A stretch of 64,000 nucleotides of DNA from Vitreoscilla filiformis (GCF_002222655.1 NZ_CP022424.1:186001-250000); one strand, 5' to 3'. Counted from the stretch's first letter, positions 18,078-28,580 are shown. Notes: generated by a model from the sequence alone, not told the origin. Made by a program: numbers and translations.

Positions 18078-21000
18078 ATGGCCCGTTTTTTCATTGATCG
18101 CCCCATCTTTGCCTGGGTGCTGGCCTTGCTGGTGATGCTGGGCGGCTTGCTGTCCATCCACCAACTGCCGCTCGAACAGTACCCGGACATCGCCCCGCCC
18201 AAAGTCACCATCAACGCCACCTATCCTGGCGCCTCGGCCAAAACGGTGGAAGACTCGGTGACCCAGGTCATCGAACAAAAAATGAAGGGGCTGGATGGGC
18301 TGCTGTCCATCTCATCGACCAGTTCCTCATCGGGGCAAGCCAACATCTCGCTGAGTTTTTTGGCCGGCACCGATCCGGACGTGGCGCAAATGCAGGTGCA
18401 AAACAAACTCCAGCAAGCGCAAAAACAACTGCCCCAAGCGGTGCAAGACCAAGGGGTGACCGTGACCAAAACCGGCACGGATTACCTCATGATCATGTCG
18501 TTCTATTCGGCCAACGCCACGGCCAGCAACATCCAGATTGGCGACTACCTCAGCGCCAACGTGGTGGACATCCTCAGCCGCCTCGATGGCGTGGGGGACA
18601 TCCAGTTGCTGGGCACCAGCCACGCCATGCGCGTCTGGCTCGATCCGAACAAGCTGGCCAGTTACGCCCTCATGCCGTCGGACGTGAGTGCGGCCATCAA
18701 CAACCAAAACGCGCAGGTGTCCGCCGGGCAGGTGGGCGGTTTGCCGGCGGCGCCGGGGCAACAGCTCAACGTCACCATCACGGCGCGCAGCAAGATGCAA
18801 ACGGTGCGCGAGTTCCGCGACATCGTCCTGAAAACCGGCAGCGATGGCAGCGTGGTCAAACTCAGCGACGTGGCCCGCGTCGAGCTGGGGGGCGAGAGTT
18901 ACACCATTTCGACCCGCTTCAAAGGCCGACCTTCGGCCAGTTTGGGCATCCGCCTGGCGCAAGGGGCCAACGCCATTGCGGTGGCCAACGCCGTCAAAGC
19001 CAAGGTGGCCGAGCTGCAACCGGGCTTCCCCTACCAGCTCCAATCCGCCCTGACTTACGACACCAGCCCCTTCGTCAAAATCTCCATCGAAGAAGTGGTG
19101 AAGACTTTGCTGGAAGCCGTCGTGCTGGTGGTGGCGGTGATGTACCTGTTCATGCAGAACTGGCGCGCCACGCTCATTCCGGCGATCACGGTGCCGGTGG
19201 TGCTGCTGGGGACGTTGGGCATCCTGGCGGCGTTTGGTTACTCGATCAACAGTTTGACGATGTTCGGCCTGGTGTTGGCCATCGGTTTGCTGGTGGACGA
19301 CGCCATCGTGGTGGTGGAAAACGTCGAGCGCGTGATGGGCGACGAGGGCTTGCCGCCCCGCGAAGCCACACGCCGTTCGATGGGCGAAATCACCGGGGCG
19401 TTGATTGGCATTGCGCTGGTGCTGTCCGCTGTGTTCGTGCCGATGGCGTTTTTCAGCGGCTCCACCGGGGTGATTTACCGGCAGTTTTCCATCACCGTGG
19501 TGTCGGCGATGCTGCTGTCCGTGGCCGTGGCCATGAGTTTGACGCCCGCGCTGTGCGCCACGCTGCTGCTGCCGCTGGCCCAAGGCGAACACCACCCGGC
19601 GCACCGGGGCTGGCTCGGGCGGTTCTTCAGCGGCTTTAACACCGGGTTCGAGCGCAGCGGCAACCGCTTGACCGTCCTCACCGGCCATTGGGTTCGACGC
19701 GGTGGCCGCATGATGGCGGTGTACGCCCTCATCGTCGTTGGCATGGGGGTGATGTACCTGCGTTTGCCCACGTCCTTTCTGCCAGCGGAAGACCAAGGCA
19801 CGCTGATGGCCGAGGTGCGCTTGCCGCCCGGGGCGACGCAAGAGCGCCTCATGAAGTCCATGCAAACCTTCGAGCAGTGGTTGAGCCAGCAAGCCGACAT
19901 CGAGGGCTACACCACTGCCACCGGCATTTCGGGCGATCAGGCCACGGGCCGAGCGTTCATCCGCCTCAAGCACTGGAGCGAACGGCCCAACGCCAACCAA
20001 AGCGCTGCCGAACTGGCGCGACGGGCCAACAAAGAGCTGTCCAGCCTGCGCGATGCCCGGGTGTTCGTGATGCAACCGCCGACGGTGCGCGGCCTGGGTT
20101 CCAGCGGCGGGTTCACGCTGCAATTGCAAGATCGTGCGGGCCTGGGCCACGAGGCGCTGGTGCAAGCGCGTGAACAATTGCTGCAAGCCGCCCGCAAGCG
20201 ACCCGAGTTGACACAACTGCGCATCAGCGGTTTGGACGACACGGCCCAGCTCGGCATCCAAATCGACGACCGGCGTGCTGGGGCCTTGGGCCTGTCCACC
20301 AGCGACATCAACAGCACGCTGTCGGCAGCGCTGGGGGGCAGCTACGTCAACGACTTTTTGGACCAAGGTCGGGTGAAAAAGGTCTACGTCCAAGGCGACG
20401 CACCGTTTCGCATGGCGCCCGAAGCCATCTTGCAATGGCAGGTGCGCAACAGCAGCGGCGCGATGGTGCCGTTCTCGGCCTTCGCCAGCACATCGTGGAC
20501 GTTCGGGGCGCCGCGTCTGGAGCGCTACAACGGTTTCTCGGCGTACGAAATCGTCGGCGAGGCCGCGCCGGGGGTGAGTTCCGGCACCGCGATGGCGGTG
20601 ATGGAGGAACTCATCGCCCAGTTGCCGGCAGGCGTGGGCTACGAGTGGGCCGGCCAGTCTTACCAAGAGCGGCTGTCGGGTTCGCAGGCGCCGGCGCTGT
20701 ATGCGCTGTCGGTGCTGTTTGTGTTCCTGTGTTTGGCGGCGTTGTACGAAAGCTGGTCGGTGCCGTTCTCAGTGATGCTGGTGGTGCCGCTGGGCGTCGT
20801 CGGGGCGCTGGGGTTGACGCACTTGGCGGGGCTGTCCAACGATGTTTATTTCCAAGTGGGCTTGCTCACCACCGTGGGGCTGTCGGCCAAGAACGCCATC
20901 TTGATCGTGGAGTTTGCCAAGCAGTTGCAAGAGCAGGGCATGGACTTGATCGAGGCCACCCAACAAGCGGTGCGGCTGCGGCTACGGCCCATCCTCATGA

Positions 21001-21215
21001 CCTCGCTGGCCTTCATGTTCGGTGTGCTGCCGTTGGCCATCAGCAGCGGTGCGGGGGCGGGCAGCCGGCGGGCCATCGGCACCGGCGTGCTGGGCGGCAT
21101 GGCCAGCGCCACGGTGTTGGGCATGGTGTTCGTGCCGGTGTTTTTTGTGGTGATTCGGGGGTACTTCGCACGGCGCCAAGCGGTGGCCTCCGGGCGTAGG
21201 GAGGGCGTGCTGTGA
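18078..21215 (+). CDS. RND multidrug efflux pump, inner-membrane subunit (AcrB/MexB family)
   Basis: A 1045-residue proton-driven transporter of normal length for the HAE-1 family. It starts MARFFIDRPIFAWVLALL, the usual first helix. Twelve helices are arranged as 1+5 twice around two large periplasmic loops. The proton-relay pair of aspartates in helix 4 is visible in LLVDDAIVVVENVERVM. The second half has LSAKNAILIVEFAKQL with the conserved lysine. It exports amphipathic drugs or solvents through the adaptor and NodT-type channel encoded on either side. GAGAGGGG lies about ten bases before the ATG. The stop overlaps the start of the channel gene. Confidence 0.93.
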   Translation: MARFFIDRPIFAWVLALLVMLGGLLSIHQLPLEQYPDIAPPKVTINATYPGASAKTVEDSVTQVIEQKMKGLDGLLSISSTSSSSGQANISLSFLAGTDPDVAQMQVQNKLQQAQKQLPQAVQDQGVTVTKTGTDYLMIMSFYSANATASNIQIGDYLSANVVDILSRLDGVGDIQLLGTSHAMRVWLDPNKLASYALMPSDVSAAINNQNAQVSAGQVGGLPAAPGQQLNVTITARSKMQTVREFRDIVLKTGSDGSVVKLSDVARVELGGESYTISTRFKGRPSASLGIRLAQGANAIAVANAVKAKVAELQPGFPYQLQSALTYDTSPFVKISIEEVVKTLLEAVVLVVAVMYLFMQNWRATLIPAITVPVVLLGTLGILAAFGYSINSLTMFGLVLAIGLLVDDAIVVVENVERVMGDEGLPPREATRRSMGEITGALIGIALVLSAVFVPMAFFSGSTGVIYRQFSITVVSAMLLSVAVAMSLTPALCATLLLPLAQGEHHPAHRGWLGRFFSGFNTGFERSGNRLTVLTGHWVRRGGRMMAVYALIVVGMGVMYLRLPTSFLPAEDQGTLMAEVRLPPGATQERLMKSMQTFEQWLSQQADIEGYTTATGISGDQATGRAFIRLKHWSERPNANQSAAELARRANKELSSLRDARVFVMQPPTVRGLGSSGGFTLQLQDRAGLGHEALVQAREQLLQAARKRPELTQLRISGLDDTAQLGIQIDDRRAGALGLSTSDINSTLSAALGGSYVNDFLDQGRVKKVYVQGDAPFRMAPEAILQWQVRNSSGAMVPFSAFASTSWTFGAPRLERYNGFSAYEIVGEAAPGVSSGTAMAVMEELIAQLPAGVGYEWAGQSYQERLSGSQAPALYALSVLFVFLCLAALYESWSVPFSVMLVVPLGVVGALGLTHLAGLSNDVYFQVGLLTTVGLSAKNAILIVEFAKQLQEQGMDLIEATQQAVRLRLRPILMTSLAFMFGVLPLAISSGAGAGSRRAIGTGVLGGMASATVLGMVFVPVFFVVIRGYFARRQAVASGRREGVL

Positions 21216-22639
21216 GGTTCAAGCGTTCAATGCAAACGGCGTGGGGCGTTGCCGCGATGGCGGGGTTCGCGGGGCTGGCGGGGTGTGTCTCGCTGGCACC
21301 CGATTACGAGCGGCCCGCAGCGGCCATTCCCGATGCATGGCCCCAAGCGGCCGCCTCGGCGCCGGCTGACGCGGCTTCGGCACCCTCGGCATACAACCTG
21401 GGTTGGCAAGAACTGGTGAGTTCCGCCCGGCTGCGCGAGGTCATCGCCCTGGCCTTGGCGCACAACCGCGATCTGCGCGTGGCCTGGCTCACCATGGAAC
21501 AAGCCCGCGCCGCCTACCGCATTCAGGATGCGCCCACCGTCCCGACGATCAACGGCAACGCCGGCATGACGGCCACGCGCACCCCCGCCGAAGCCAGCAG
21601 CGCCGGGGTGGATGTGATCTCGCGCACCTACAGCGTTGGGTTGGGCCTGTCGGCCTGGGAGCTGGATGTGTTTGGGCGCGTGCGCAGTTTGAGCGAAGCG
21701 GCGCTGCAAACTTTCCTCAACACCGAGCAGGCGCAGCGCAGCACCCAACTGAGTTTGATTGCCGATGTGGCCACCGCCTGGCTGACCCTGGCCGCCGATC
21801 AACAGTTGTTAGTGCTGGCGCAGCAGACCTTGCAAAGCCAGCAAACCACCTACCAACTGACGCAGCAGCGCCAAGCGCTGGGGGCGGTGTCCGGCTTGGC
21901 CTTGGTGCAGATGCAAACCTCGGTGGAGGCGGCACGCCTCAGCGTGGCGACAGCGGCCAGCCAAGTGCAGCGCGACCGCCACGCGCTGGCGCTGCTGACG
22001 GGCCGCACGGTGCCGGACGCCTGGTTGCCGCGCCCGGAAGATGCCGAACCCGCCGCCACCGTTTTGGTGAGCGTGCCCGAAGGGCTGCCGTCCAGCGTGC
22101 TGCAACGCCGCCCGGACGTGCTGGCGGCAGAGCGCCTGCTGCAAGCGGCCAACGCCAACATCGGTGCGGCGCGGGCGGCGCGCTTTCCACGCATCAGCCT
22201 GACGGCCACGGCAGGCACGGCCAGCCGCGATTTGGGGGACTTGTTCCAAGGCGGAGCGTGGAGTTTTGTGCCCTCGGTGAGCCTGCCGATTTTTGATGGC
22301 GGTGCTGGCGCAGCGGCAGTGCGCCAAGCCGAAATCACCCGCGATCTGCGCTTGGCGAGTTACGACAAAGCGGTGCAAACGGCATTCCGAGAGGTGGCCG
22401 ATGCGCTGTCGGTGCGTGCCTCGTTGGCTGAACGTTTGGCGGCGCAACAAGCGTTGGTGTTGGCCAACCAACGCGCCTACGAAATGGCCCACGCCCGTTT
22501 CCAAGCCGGGGCCGACACCTATTTGGCGGCGCTGGACGCGCAACGCTCGCTGTTCAGCGCCCAACAAGCGCTCATCACCTTGCGGCTGACGGAACAGGCC
22601 AATCGGGTGACGTTGTACAAGGTGCTGGGGGGCGGGTGA
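21212..22639 (+). CDS. NodT/OprM-family outer-membrane efflux lipoprotein
   Basis: A 475-residue outer-membrane channel. GTG 21212 overlaps the TGA of the pump gene (GTGA), so translation is coupled. The signal peptide ends in a lipobox (FAGLAGC). The mature start SLAPDYERP matches the NodT/OprM beginning. Two repeats of the OEP fold form the beta-barrel and long helical tunnel; PSSVLQRRPDVLAAE is the classic conserved motif of the second repeat. It completes the tripartite pump. Its last bases are two bases from the convergent lipase-like gene. Confidence 0.92.
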   Translation: MRFKRSMQTAWGVAAMAGFAGLAGCVSLAPDYERPAAAIPDAWPQAAASAPADAASAPSAYNLGWQELVSSARLREVIALALAHNRDLRVAWLTMEQARAAYRIQDAPTVPTINGNAGMTATRTPAEASSAGVDVISRTYSVGLGLSAWELDVFGRVRSLSEAALQTFLNTEQAQRSTQLSLIADVATAWLTLAADQQLLVLAQQTLQSQQTTYQLTQQRQALGAVSGLALVQMQTSVEAARLSVATAASQVQRDRHALALLTGRTVPDAWLPRPEDAEPAATVLVSVPEGLPSSVLQRRPDVLAAERLLQAANANIGAARAARFPRISLTATAGTASRDLGDLFQGGAWSFVPSVSLPIFDGGAGAAAVRQAEITRDLRLASYDKAVQTAFREVADALSVRASLAERLAAQQALVLANQRAYEMAHARFQAGADTYLAALDAQRSLFSAQQALITLRLTEQANRVTLYKVLGGG

Positions 22640-22641
22640 CG

Positions 22642-24504
22642 TTATGGGGCGGCGGTCTGCAACTCCACCCACAAACGCCAACTGGCGTGTTTGCACGTCG
22701 CGGGCAGGGCGCAGCCGCCTTCGTCGTGTGGCACCCAGGCTTCGGCGGCGGCCACGTCGCCGGTGATCAAAATCGGTGAATGGGCGTACTCACGCCCCCA
22801 TGGGTCGGCGGCCACCAGCGCCGCCGCGTTCACCACTTGATCCGGACGCACCGCACGCATCCCCCCCTTCCAGCCCAGCATCTGCTCTTTGTACTTGAAA
22901 CCCTGGGTGCCCCAGCTCACCCAGGTGTTCAAACTGCTCACCCCCAGCTCAGGGAAAAAGCGTTGGCCTCGGTGGGAAATCAGGTTGTCGCCGGAACCGA
23001 AGTACCACGCATCCCCCAGCAGCTTTTGGTATTGGACGTTGCCAATGCCCTGCACCCAACGCAGGGCCGGAAGTTGAGCCCGCTGAAGTGAAATGTTCGC
23101 CACGTCTTGGCCGGGTTGCAGCGCCAAACCCAAGCGTACACGTTCGGATTTGGGGAAGGCCACGGGCTCACCAGCGGCGTGGCAAGAGATTTGGTCGCAG
23201 GCTTCGAACAGCAGCGAATCCTGCCCTGCCGGCAGTTTGACGCCATGCTTGAGCCCCGCCACATCGGCGATGCCCGACAACGGCGAGCCCAAACTCAGCA
23301 CCCGATTCACCTTGCCCGACAACCCCGCCAGCCCCCCATCGGCCAGCCCCTGCACCGCTGCCCGCGTCAGCACCCCGCCGAAGGAGTGGGCGACCACGGT
23401 GACGGGTTGGCCGGTGGCTTCATAAATCAGGGTGATGGCGCGCACCAAGTCCGCAGCGGCCACGGTGAACTGGGCATCGGTGTTCCACATGAATTCGAAC
23501 GGGGCAAAGCGCTGCCCCTTGGCGCCGACGTAGCGCCGCACCAAATCGGGAAAGTAGCCGAAGGTGTCCAAGCCCCCGCCGAAGTAAGGCGCATCGGCGG
23601 GCAAGTGCATCTGATAGCCGTGGACGAACAGCACCGGCGTCACGCCTTGCCAAGCACTTGGGGCCCAGGTGTTCGGTGGCACCAGGCCGTTGAGCCGCGC
23701 CGATGGGCTGGACACGGGCGTGGCCCCACCCGGATCGTTGACGGGCAAACGCCGCTGGCCATCGCGGATGAAGTTGGCCCAGTAGTCCATCCAAACGTGG
23801 CCGAGTTGGGCCGCGTCGGTGGCGTAAGGGAGGGTGGCGTTGAGTGCATCGGTCAAGCTGGCGGCTGCTTGGTCGGTGGTTGCAGCGGCCACCGCAGGGC
23901 GTTCCGCTTGCGGCTCAATGCGATGGCGCACGTCAGCCCCATCGGCGGCCTCCACCACGGTGATTTGGGCGGATTTGCCGAGCGTGCGCTGCGGTAAAAA
24001 ACCATGGCGAATGACGACGGCGCGTGCCGCTGCGGCGGCGGGAAATCGCACCACCACGCGCCCGATGCTCACCTTCGCGCCCTGTGCGGGAACCACCAGG
24101 CGCCGCACCTGGGCAGGCAGCACTTTGACGCGCACATTCAGCGTTTGTGCCCATTGGTGAGAAGGGCGGGTCACGCTCATGGGCAGGGTGAGGGTGCTGT
24201 GGGCCGGCAGGGTGCGGGCGTCGATCGCCAGATCCCAGCTCTGCCCATCGCCGCTGAGTTGGGCGACGCTGGAGGGGGTGTCGAGCTGGGCCCCCACATC
24301 GGCCACCTCGGATTCAGGCGCGAACACGATGCCGGAAAACCGCTGCACCGCGCCATGCAGCACGTACAACACAGGCGGCGTGGGCAGCGTGGCCACACCA
24401 TGCAGCGCAGCAGGCGCCGCCGTGGCGGCACAGGCCAGCCCACTCCAGGCCAATCCCACCCCGAGAAAACACGCGCGCCATCCGGCAGCAAGTGATGGAT
24501 GCAT
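22642..24504 (-). CDS. Secreted alpha/beta-hydrolase, lipase-like
   Basis: A 620-residue protein with a Sec signal peptide ending near ACAA (about residue 27). Residues 30-200 look beta-rich and may be a prodomain or carbohydrate-type domain. The hydrolase part has the oxyanion region VLFVHGYQMHLP (from about 291) and the nucleophile elbow VAHSFGG with Ser374, followed by SLGSPLSGIAD, as in triacylglycerol lipases and PGAP1/LCAT-like enzymes. Catalytic Asp and His lie further on but cannot be assigned with confidence. AAGGAG sits eight bases before ATG 24504. It probably acts in the periplasm or outside the cell on esters; substrate unknown. Confidence 0.75.
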   Translation of the reverse strand: MHPSLAAGWRACFLGVGLAWSGLACAATAAPAALHGVATLPTPPVLYVLHGAVQRFSGIVFAPESEVADVGAQLDTPSSVAQLSGDGQSWDLAIDARTLPAHSTLTLPMSVTRPSHQWAQTLNVRVKVLPAQVRRLVVPAQGAKVSIGRVVVRFPAAAAARAVVIRHGFLPQRTLGKSAQITVVEAADGADVRHRIEPQAERPAVAAATTDQAAASLTDALNATLPYATDAAQLGHVWMDYWANFIRDGQRRLPVNDPGGATPVSSPSARLNGLVPPNTWAPSAWQGVTPVLFVHGYQMHLPADAPYFGGGLDTFGYFPDLVRRYVGAKGQRFAPFEFMWNTDAQFTVAAADLVRAITLIYEATGQPVTVVAHSFGGVLTRAAVQGLADGGLAGLSGKVNRVLSLGSPLSGIADVAGLKHGVKLPAGQDSLLFEACDQISCHAAGEPVAFPKSERVRLGLALQPGQDVANISLQRAQLPALRWVQGIGNVQYQKLLGDAWYFGSGDNLISHRGQRFFPELGVSSLNTWVSWGTQGFKYKEQMLGWKGGMRAVRPDQVVNAAALVAADPWGREYAHSPILITGDVAAAEAWVPHDEGGCALPATCKHASWRLWVELQTAAP

Positions 24505-24615
24505 GGGGAACTCTCCTTTGCGTGCATGGCGCGTGCGCCGTGAAACTTGCATTGTCGAGTCTTGGGCGCCGTTGCTGTGCCAGCGGTTGTCGGTGGGTCA
24601 AGGCGGCCAGGGGAA

Positions 24616-25857
24616 TCACCCCAACCGCTCCGCCAGCACCTCCACCCAATGCCGCACCGGTGTTTGTGTGCCCGTCTGCAAATGCTGAATGCAGCCGATG
24701 TTGGCCGACACGATGGCCTGCGGTGCCAACTCCGCCAGGTGGCGCAACTTGCGGTCGCGCAGTTCGTAGGCCAAGTCGGGTTGCAACACGCTGTAGGTGC
24801 CCGCCGAGCCGCAGCACAGGTGGCTTTCGCGCTGCGCCACATGCACTTCAAACCCCAGCGCCGCCAGGTGCGTTTCCACCCCGCCGCGCAGCTTTTGCCC
24901 GTGTTGCAACGTACACGGCGGATGAAACGCCAGCTTCACCGGCCGACCTTCTTGCACCGGACGCAGCCGCTCTCGCAGCACCGGCACCAGCTCCGGCAGC
25001 AGTTCGGACAGATCACGCGCCAGCGCCGCCACCCGCGCCGCCTTGGTGGCATAAGCCGCATCGTGGCCCAGGGCGTGACCGTACTCCTTCACCGCCAACC
25101 CGCACGCCGACGCATTCATGACGAGGGCCTCCACCTCGCCGCGTTCAATCCACGGCCACCAAGCGTCGATGTTGCGGCGGGCGTCGTCCAGGCCGCCTTC
25201 CGGGTCGCTGAGGTGGCTGCGCAGGGCGCCGCAACACTTGGCTTTTTCGATGACCACGGTTTGCACGCCCACCGCGTCCAGCACCTGGGCGGTGGCCAGG
25301 TTGATGTTGGGCATCAGCGTGGGTTGCACGCAGCCGGCCAGCAACAACACCTTGCGGGCGTGGGTGCGCGTCGGCCAACGCCCTTGGGGTGCAGGGCTGG
25401 CAGCCGGCACTTTGTTTTGCAACGCTGTGGGCAGCAACGGTCGCAACGCTTGCCCGGCTTGGATCGCCAGCGGGAACAGTGGCGACGTCAACCCTTCCCG
25501 CAGCGCCCAGCGCACCAGGCGCTCGCCGGTGGGGCGCTGCACCTTGGCATCGGCGATGCGCCGACCAATCTCCACCAATGGGCCGTATTGCACGCCGCTG
25601 GGGCAGGTGCTTTCGCAGTTGCGGCAGGTCAGGCACTTGTCCAGATGCTGTTGCATCGAGCGCGTGACCTCAGCGCCTTCGAGCACCTGTTTCATCAGGT
25701 AGATGCGGCCACGCGGGCCGTCCAGCTCATCGCCCAGCAGTTGGTAAGTGGGGCAGGTGGCGGTGCAAAAACCGCAATGCACGCATTTGCGGAGGATGGC
25801 TTCGGCGGCCTCGCCCTCGGGCGTGCCGGCAAATTCAGGCGCGAGATGGGTTTGCAT
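24616..25857 (-). CDS. glcF: Glycolate oxidase iron-sulfur subunit
   Basis: A 413-residue subunit of glycolate dehydrogenase, which oxidises glycolate to glyoxylate and passes electrons to the respiratory chain. Two ferredoxin-type [4Fe-4S] motifs are clear: Cys25, 28, 31, 35 (CVHCGFCTATCP) and Cys75, 78, 81, 85 (CLTCRNCESTCP). Two CCG domains follow (AKCCGALR and LCCGSAGTYS), as in heterodisulfide-reductase relatives. It is the last gene of glcDEF, six bases after glcE. Confidence 0.93.
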   Translation of the reverse strand: MQTHLAPEFAGTPEGEAAEAILRKCVHCGFCTATCPTYQLLGDELDGPRGRIYLMKQVLEGAEVTRSMQQHLDKCLTCRNCESTCPSGVQYGPLVEIGRRIADAKVQRPTGERLVRWALREGLTSPLFPLAIQAGQALRPLLPTALQNKVPAASPAPQGRWPTRTHARKVLLLAGCVQPTLMPNINLATAQVLDAVGVQTVVIEKAKCCGALRSHLSDPEGGLDDARRNIDAWWPWIERGEVEALVMNASACGLAVKEYGHALGHDAAYATKAARVAALARDLSELLPELVPVLRERLRPVQEGRPVKLAFHPPCTLQHGQKLRGGVETHLAALGFEVHVAQRESHLCCGSAGTYSVLQPDLAYELRDRKLRHLAELAPQAIVSANIGCIQHLQTGTQTPVRHWVEVLAERLG

Positions 25858-25863
25858 GCGGCC

Positions 25864-26973
25864 TCACAAATCAGGGTAGAGCCGACCGGGGTTGAACACC
25901 CCCTGGGGATCGAACGCCCGCTTGAGCGTTTGATGGATGCGCCACAGCGCCGGATCGGGGCGGGTGAACACGGGTTCGTGGCCGTCGCCGCCGCACATCA
26001 GGGTGGCGTGGCCGCCCACGCGCTGCGCCGCGTCACGCAGCGCACTGGCGGGGCGCTGGCTGCGCAGCCAGCATTGGGCGCCGTGCCATTCGATGAAGGT
26101 GTCCTCGTCACCAGCCAGCGGCGGCGCGGTGCGCGGCACGGACAGGCGCCACAAACGCCAACCCTCCGCCCGTTGGAACACATCCAGCGCAAAAAACCGG
26201 TGTTGTTGATCGCGCACGCTGCGCCACCAGGCGTCGGCCTCCTCATCGGGCAACACTTGTGCGCCCTGCGCGATGAACTGCGCCTGCGCGGCCACCACCG
26301 CCGCATGCGCCCCCGCCAAGCGCACCGACAGCCGCCCCGCGTGCCACGCGCTGGCCTGAATCGGCAACGGCTGGCTGGCCCAGCGTGCCAACTGCGCCAG
26401 GGCGTCGGCTTGGGCGCACTCGAACACCACGGTGCGCCGCGCCGCCGGCAGCGGCAGCACCTTGAGCGACACCTCACAGATCACGCCCAGCACCCCGAGC
26501 GAACCCGCGAAGCTGCGCGCCATGTCGTAACCGGCGACGTTTTTCATCACCTGGCCGCCAAAACTCAACAGCTCGCCCCGACCGTTGAGCACGGTGGCGC
26601 CCAGCACGTAATCCCGCACCGTGCCCACGGCCACACGCGCCGGGCCGGCCAACCCTGCGGCCACCATGCCGCCGACGGTGCCCCCCGCCGCAAAGTGCGG
26701 CGGCTCAAACGGCAGGCACTGGCCGCGCTCGGCCAGCGTGGCTTCCAGTTCGGCTAGCGGCGTGCCGGCGCGGGCGGTGATCACCAATTCGCTCGGCTCG
26801 TATTGGCTGATGCCGCGCAAGGGTTTCACATCCAGCGCCGTGCCCTGCAAGGCTTGGCCATAAAACGCCTTGGTGCCGCCGCCCACGATCGCCACGGGCA
26901 CGCGCCGCGCCCGGGCGTCGTTCAGGTGTTCGATCAGGCGGGCCAGCGCCGGGTCTTGGGTCGTCAGCGCCAT
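25864..26973 (-). CDS. glcE: Glycolate oxidase FAD-binding subunit
   Basis: A 369-residue flavoprotein subunit. The N-terminal FAD-binding type 4 domain shows VAIVGGGTKAFYG and GGTVGGMVAAGLAGP; the C-terminal part is the short FAD-oxidase domain ending with FNPGRLYPDL. It forms the catalytic complex with GlcD and GlcF. ATG 26973 overlaps the stop of glcD by one base (TGATG), which fixes the start. Confidence 0.92.
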   Translation of the reverse strand: MALTTQDPALARLIEHLNDARARRVPVAIVGGGTKAFYGQALQGTALDVKPLRGISQYEPSELVITARAGTPLAELEATLAERGQCLPFEPPHFAAGGTVGGMVAAGLAGPARVAVGTVRDYVLGATVLNGRGELLSFGGQVMKNVAGYDMARSFAGSLGVLGVICEVSLKVLPLPAARRTVVFECAQADALAQLARWASQPLPIQASAWHAGRLSVRLAGAHAAVVAAQAQFIAQGAQVLPDEEADAWWRSVRDQQHRFFALDVFQRAEGWRLWRLSVPRTAPPLAGDEDTFIEWHGAQCWLRSQRPASALRDAAQRVGGHATLMCGGDGHEPVFTRPDPALWRIHQTLKRAFDPQGVFNPGRLYPDL

Positions 26974-28466
26974 CAAAAACGCTCCAGTTCAGGGAAGGGC
27001 AACAGGCCACGGCGCACCGTCAGCCGACCGTATTCGGCGCAGCGGTGCAAAGTCGGGATGACCTTGCCGGGGTTGAGTAGCTCGCGCTCGTCAAACGCCC
27101 GTTTGATGGCGAACATCTGTTCGCGCTCCTCGGCGCTGAATTGCACGCACATCGAGTTCAGCTTTTCCACGCCGACACCGTGCTCACCCGTGACGGTGCC
27201 CCCCAGCGCGACGCTGGTTTCCAAAATCTCGGCGCCAAATTGTTCGCAGCGGTGCAGTTGATCCGGGTCGTTCGCATCGAACAGGATCAGCGGATGCAGG
27301 TTGCCGTCGCCCGCGTGGAAAACGTTGCAGCAGCGCAGGCCGTATTTCTGCTCCATTTCGGCGATGGCGCGCAGGATGTCGGCCAAGCGCTTGCGCGGGA
27401 TGGTCGAGTCCATGCACATGTAATCTGGGCTGATGCGCCCCGAAGCGGGAAAGGCGTTTTTGCGCCCGCTCCAAAAGCGCAGGCGTTGCGCTTCGTCTTG
27501 GCTGACCTCCAGACGATTCGCCCCCGCCGCACGCAACACCGCACTCATGCGCTCGATTTCTTCGGCCACTTCGTCCGGCGTGCCGTCGCTTTCGCACAGC
27601 AAGATGGCGGCAGCGTCCAGGTCATAACCGGCATGCACAAAATCTTCGACAGCCGCCGTCATCGGCTTGTCCATCAGCTCCAAGCCCGCCGGGATGATGC
27701 CGGCGGCGATCACCGCCGCCACCGCCTCGCCAGCGGCTTCGACGGTCGGGAAACTCGCCATCAAGCAGCGGGCCAAACGCGGTTTAGGCACGAGTTTGAC
27801 CGTCACTTCGGTGATGACGGCCAACATGCCCTCACTGCCGATCACCAGCGGCAGCACATCCAAGCCGGGTGCATCCAGCGCCAAACTGCCAAAGGTGATG
27901 GGCTCGCCCGCCGCCGTGAAGCCGCGCACTTGCAGCACGTTGTGCAGCGTCAGGCCATATTTCAGGCAATGCACGCCGCCCGAGTTTTCAGCGATGTTGC
28001 CGCCGATGGTGCAAGCGATTTGGCTCGATGGATCGGGCGCGTAATACAGCCCAAACGGTGCGGCCTCCTCGCTGATCGCCAAGTTGCGCACGCCGGCTTG
28101 CACCACAGCGGTACACGCCAGCGGATCGACGCCCAAAATGCGGTTGAACCGCGCCAGCGACAGGGTGACCCCCAGCGCATGTGGCATCGCCCCACCGGAC
28201 AAGCCCGTGCCTGCGCCCCGCGCCACCACCGGCACGCCCAGCGCATGGCAGGTGCGCAGCACGGCGGCGACTTGCGCTTCGGTGTCGGGCAAGGCCACGG
28301 CCAGGGGGCGTTGACGGTAGGCGGTCAGGCCGTCGCACTCGTAAGGGGTGGTGTCGGCATCGTGCCAGAGCAGCGCGTGAACGGGCAGCACCGCACGCAG
28401 CGCGGTGACCACCTCGGCGCGGCGCGCGGCCAGCTCTGAGGCGGCGGGGGAAGGAACAAGCGTCAT
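26973..28466 (-). CDS. glcD: Glycolate oxidase catalytic flavoprotein subunit
   Basis: A 497-residue FAD-linked oxidase, the catalytic subunit of glycolate dehydrogenase. The PP-loop for FAD is visible at about 83-94 (RGAGTGLSGGAM), followed by IGGNIAENSGGVHCLKYG. The C-terminal domain has NVFHAGDGNLHP and GEHGVGVEK, the substrate/flavin motifs of the D-lactate/glycolate oxidase group. First gene of the minus-strand glcDEF operon; the 114-base gap upstream should hold its promoter. A glcC-type regulator is not adjacent. Confidence 0.93.
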   Translation of the reverse strand: MTLVPSPAASELAARRAEVVTALRAVLPVHALLWHDADTTPYECDGLTAYRQRPLAVALPDTEAQVAAVLRTCHALGVPVVARGAGTGLSGGAMPHALGVTLSLARFNRILGVDPLACTAVVQAGVRNLAISEEAAPFGLYYAPDPSSQIACTIGGNIAENSGGVHCLKYGLTLHNVLQVRGFTAAGEPITFGSLALDAPGLDVLPLVIGSEGMLAVITEVTVKLVPKPRLARCLMASFPTVEAAGEAVAAVIAAGIIPAGLELMDKPMTAAVEDFVHAGYDLDAAAILLCESDGTPDEVAEEIERMSAVLRAAGANRLEVSQDEAQRLRFWSGRKNAFPASGRISPDYMCMDSTIPRKRLADILRAIAEMEQKYGLRCCNVFHAGDGNLHPLILFDANDPDQLHRCEQFGAEILETSVALGGTVTGEHGVGVEKLNSMCVQFSAEEREQMFAIKRAFDERELLNPGKVIPTLHRCAEYGRLTVRRGLLPFPELERF

Positions 28467-28580
28467 GGCGGGGCCTGCAACAAAGGCGGACAGAGAGCGG
28501 CACTGTAGGCACGCCCGCCGCGCAGCGGTTTGATGATTTTTTGCAGGCCGCTTGAGGAAATTTGCAGGGGCCCCGGCGAC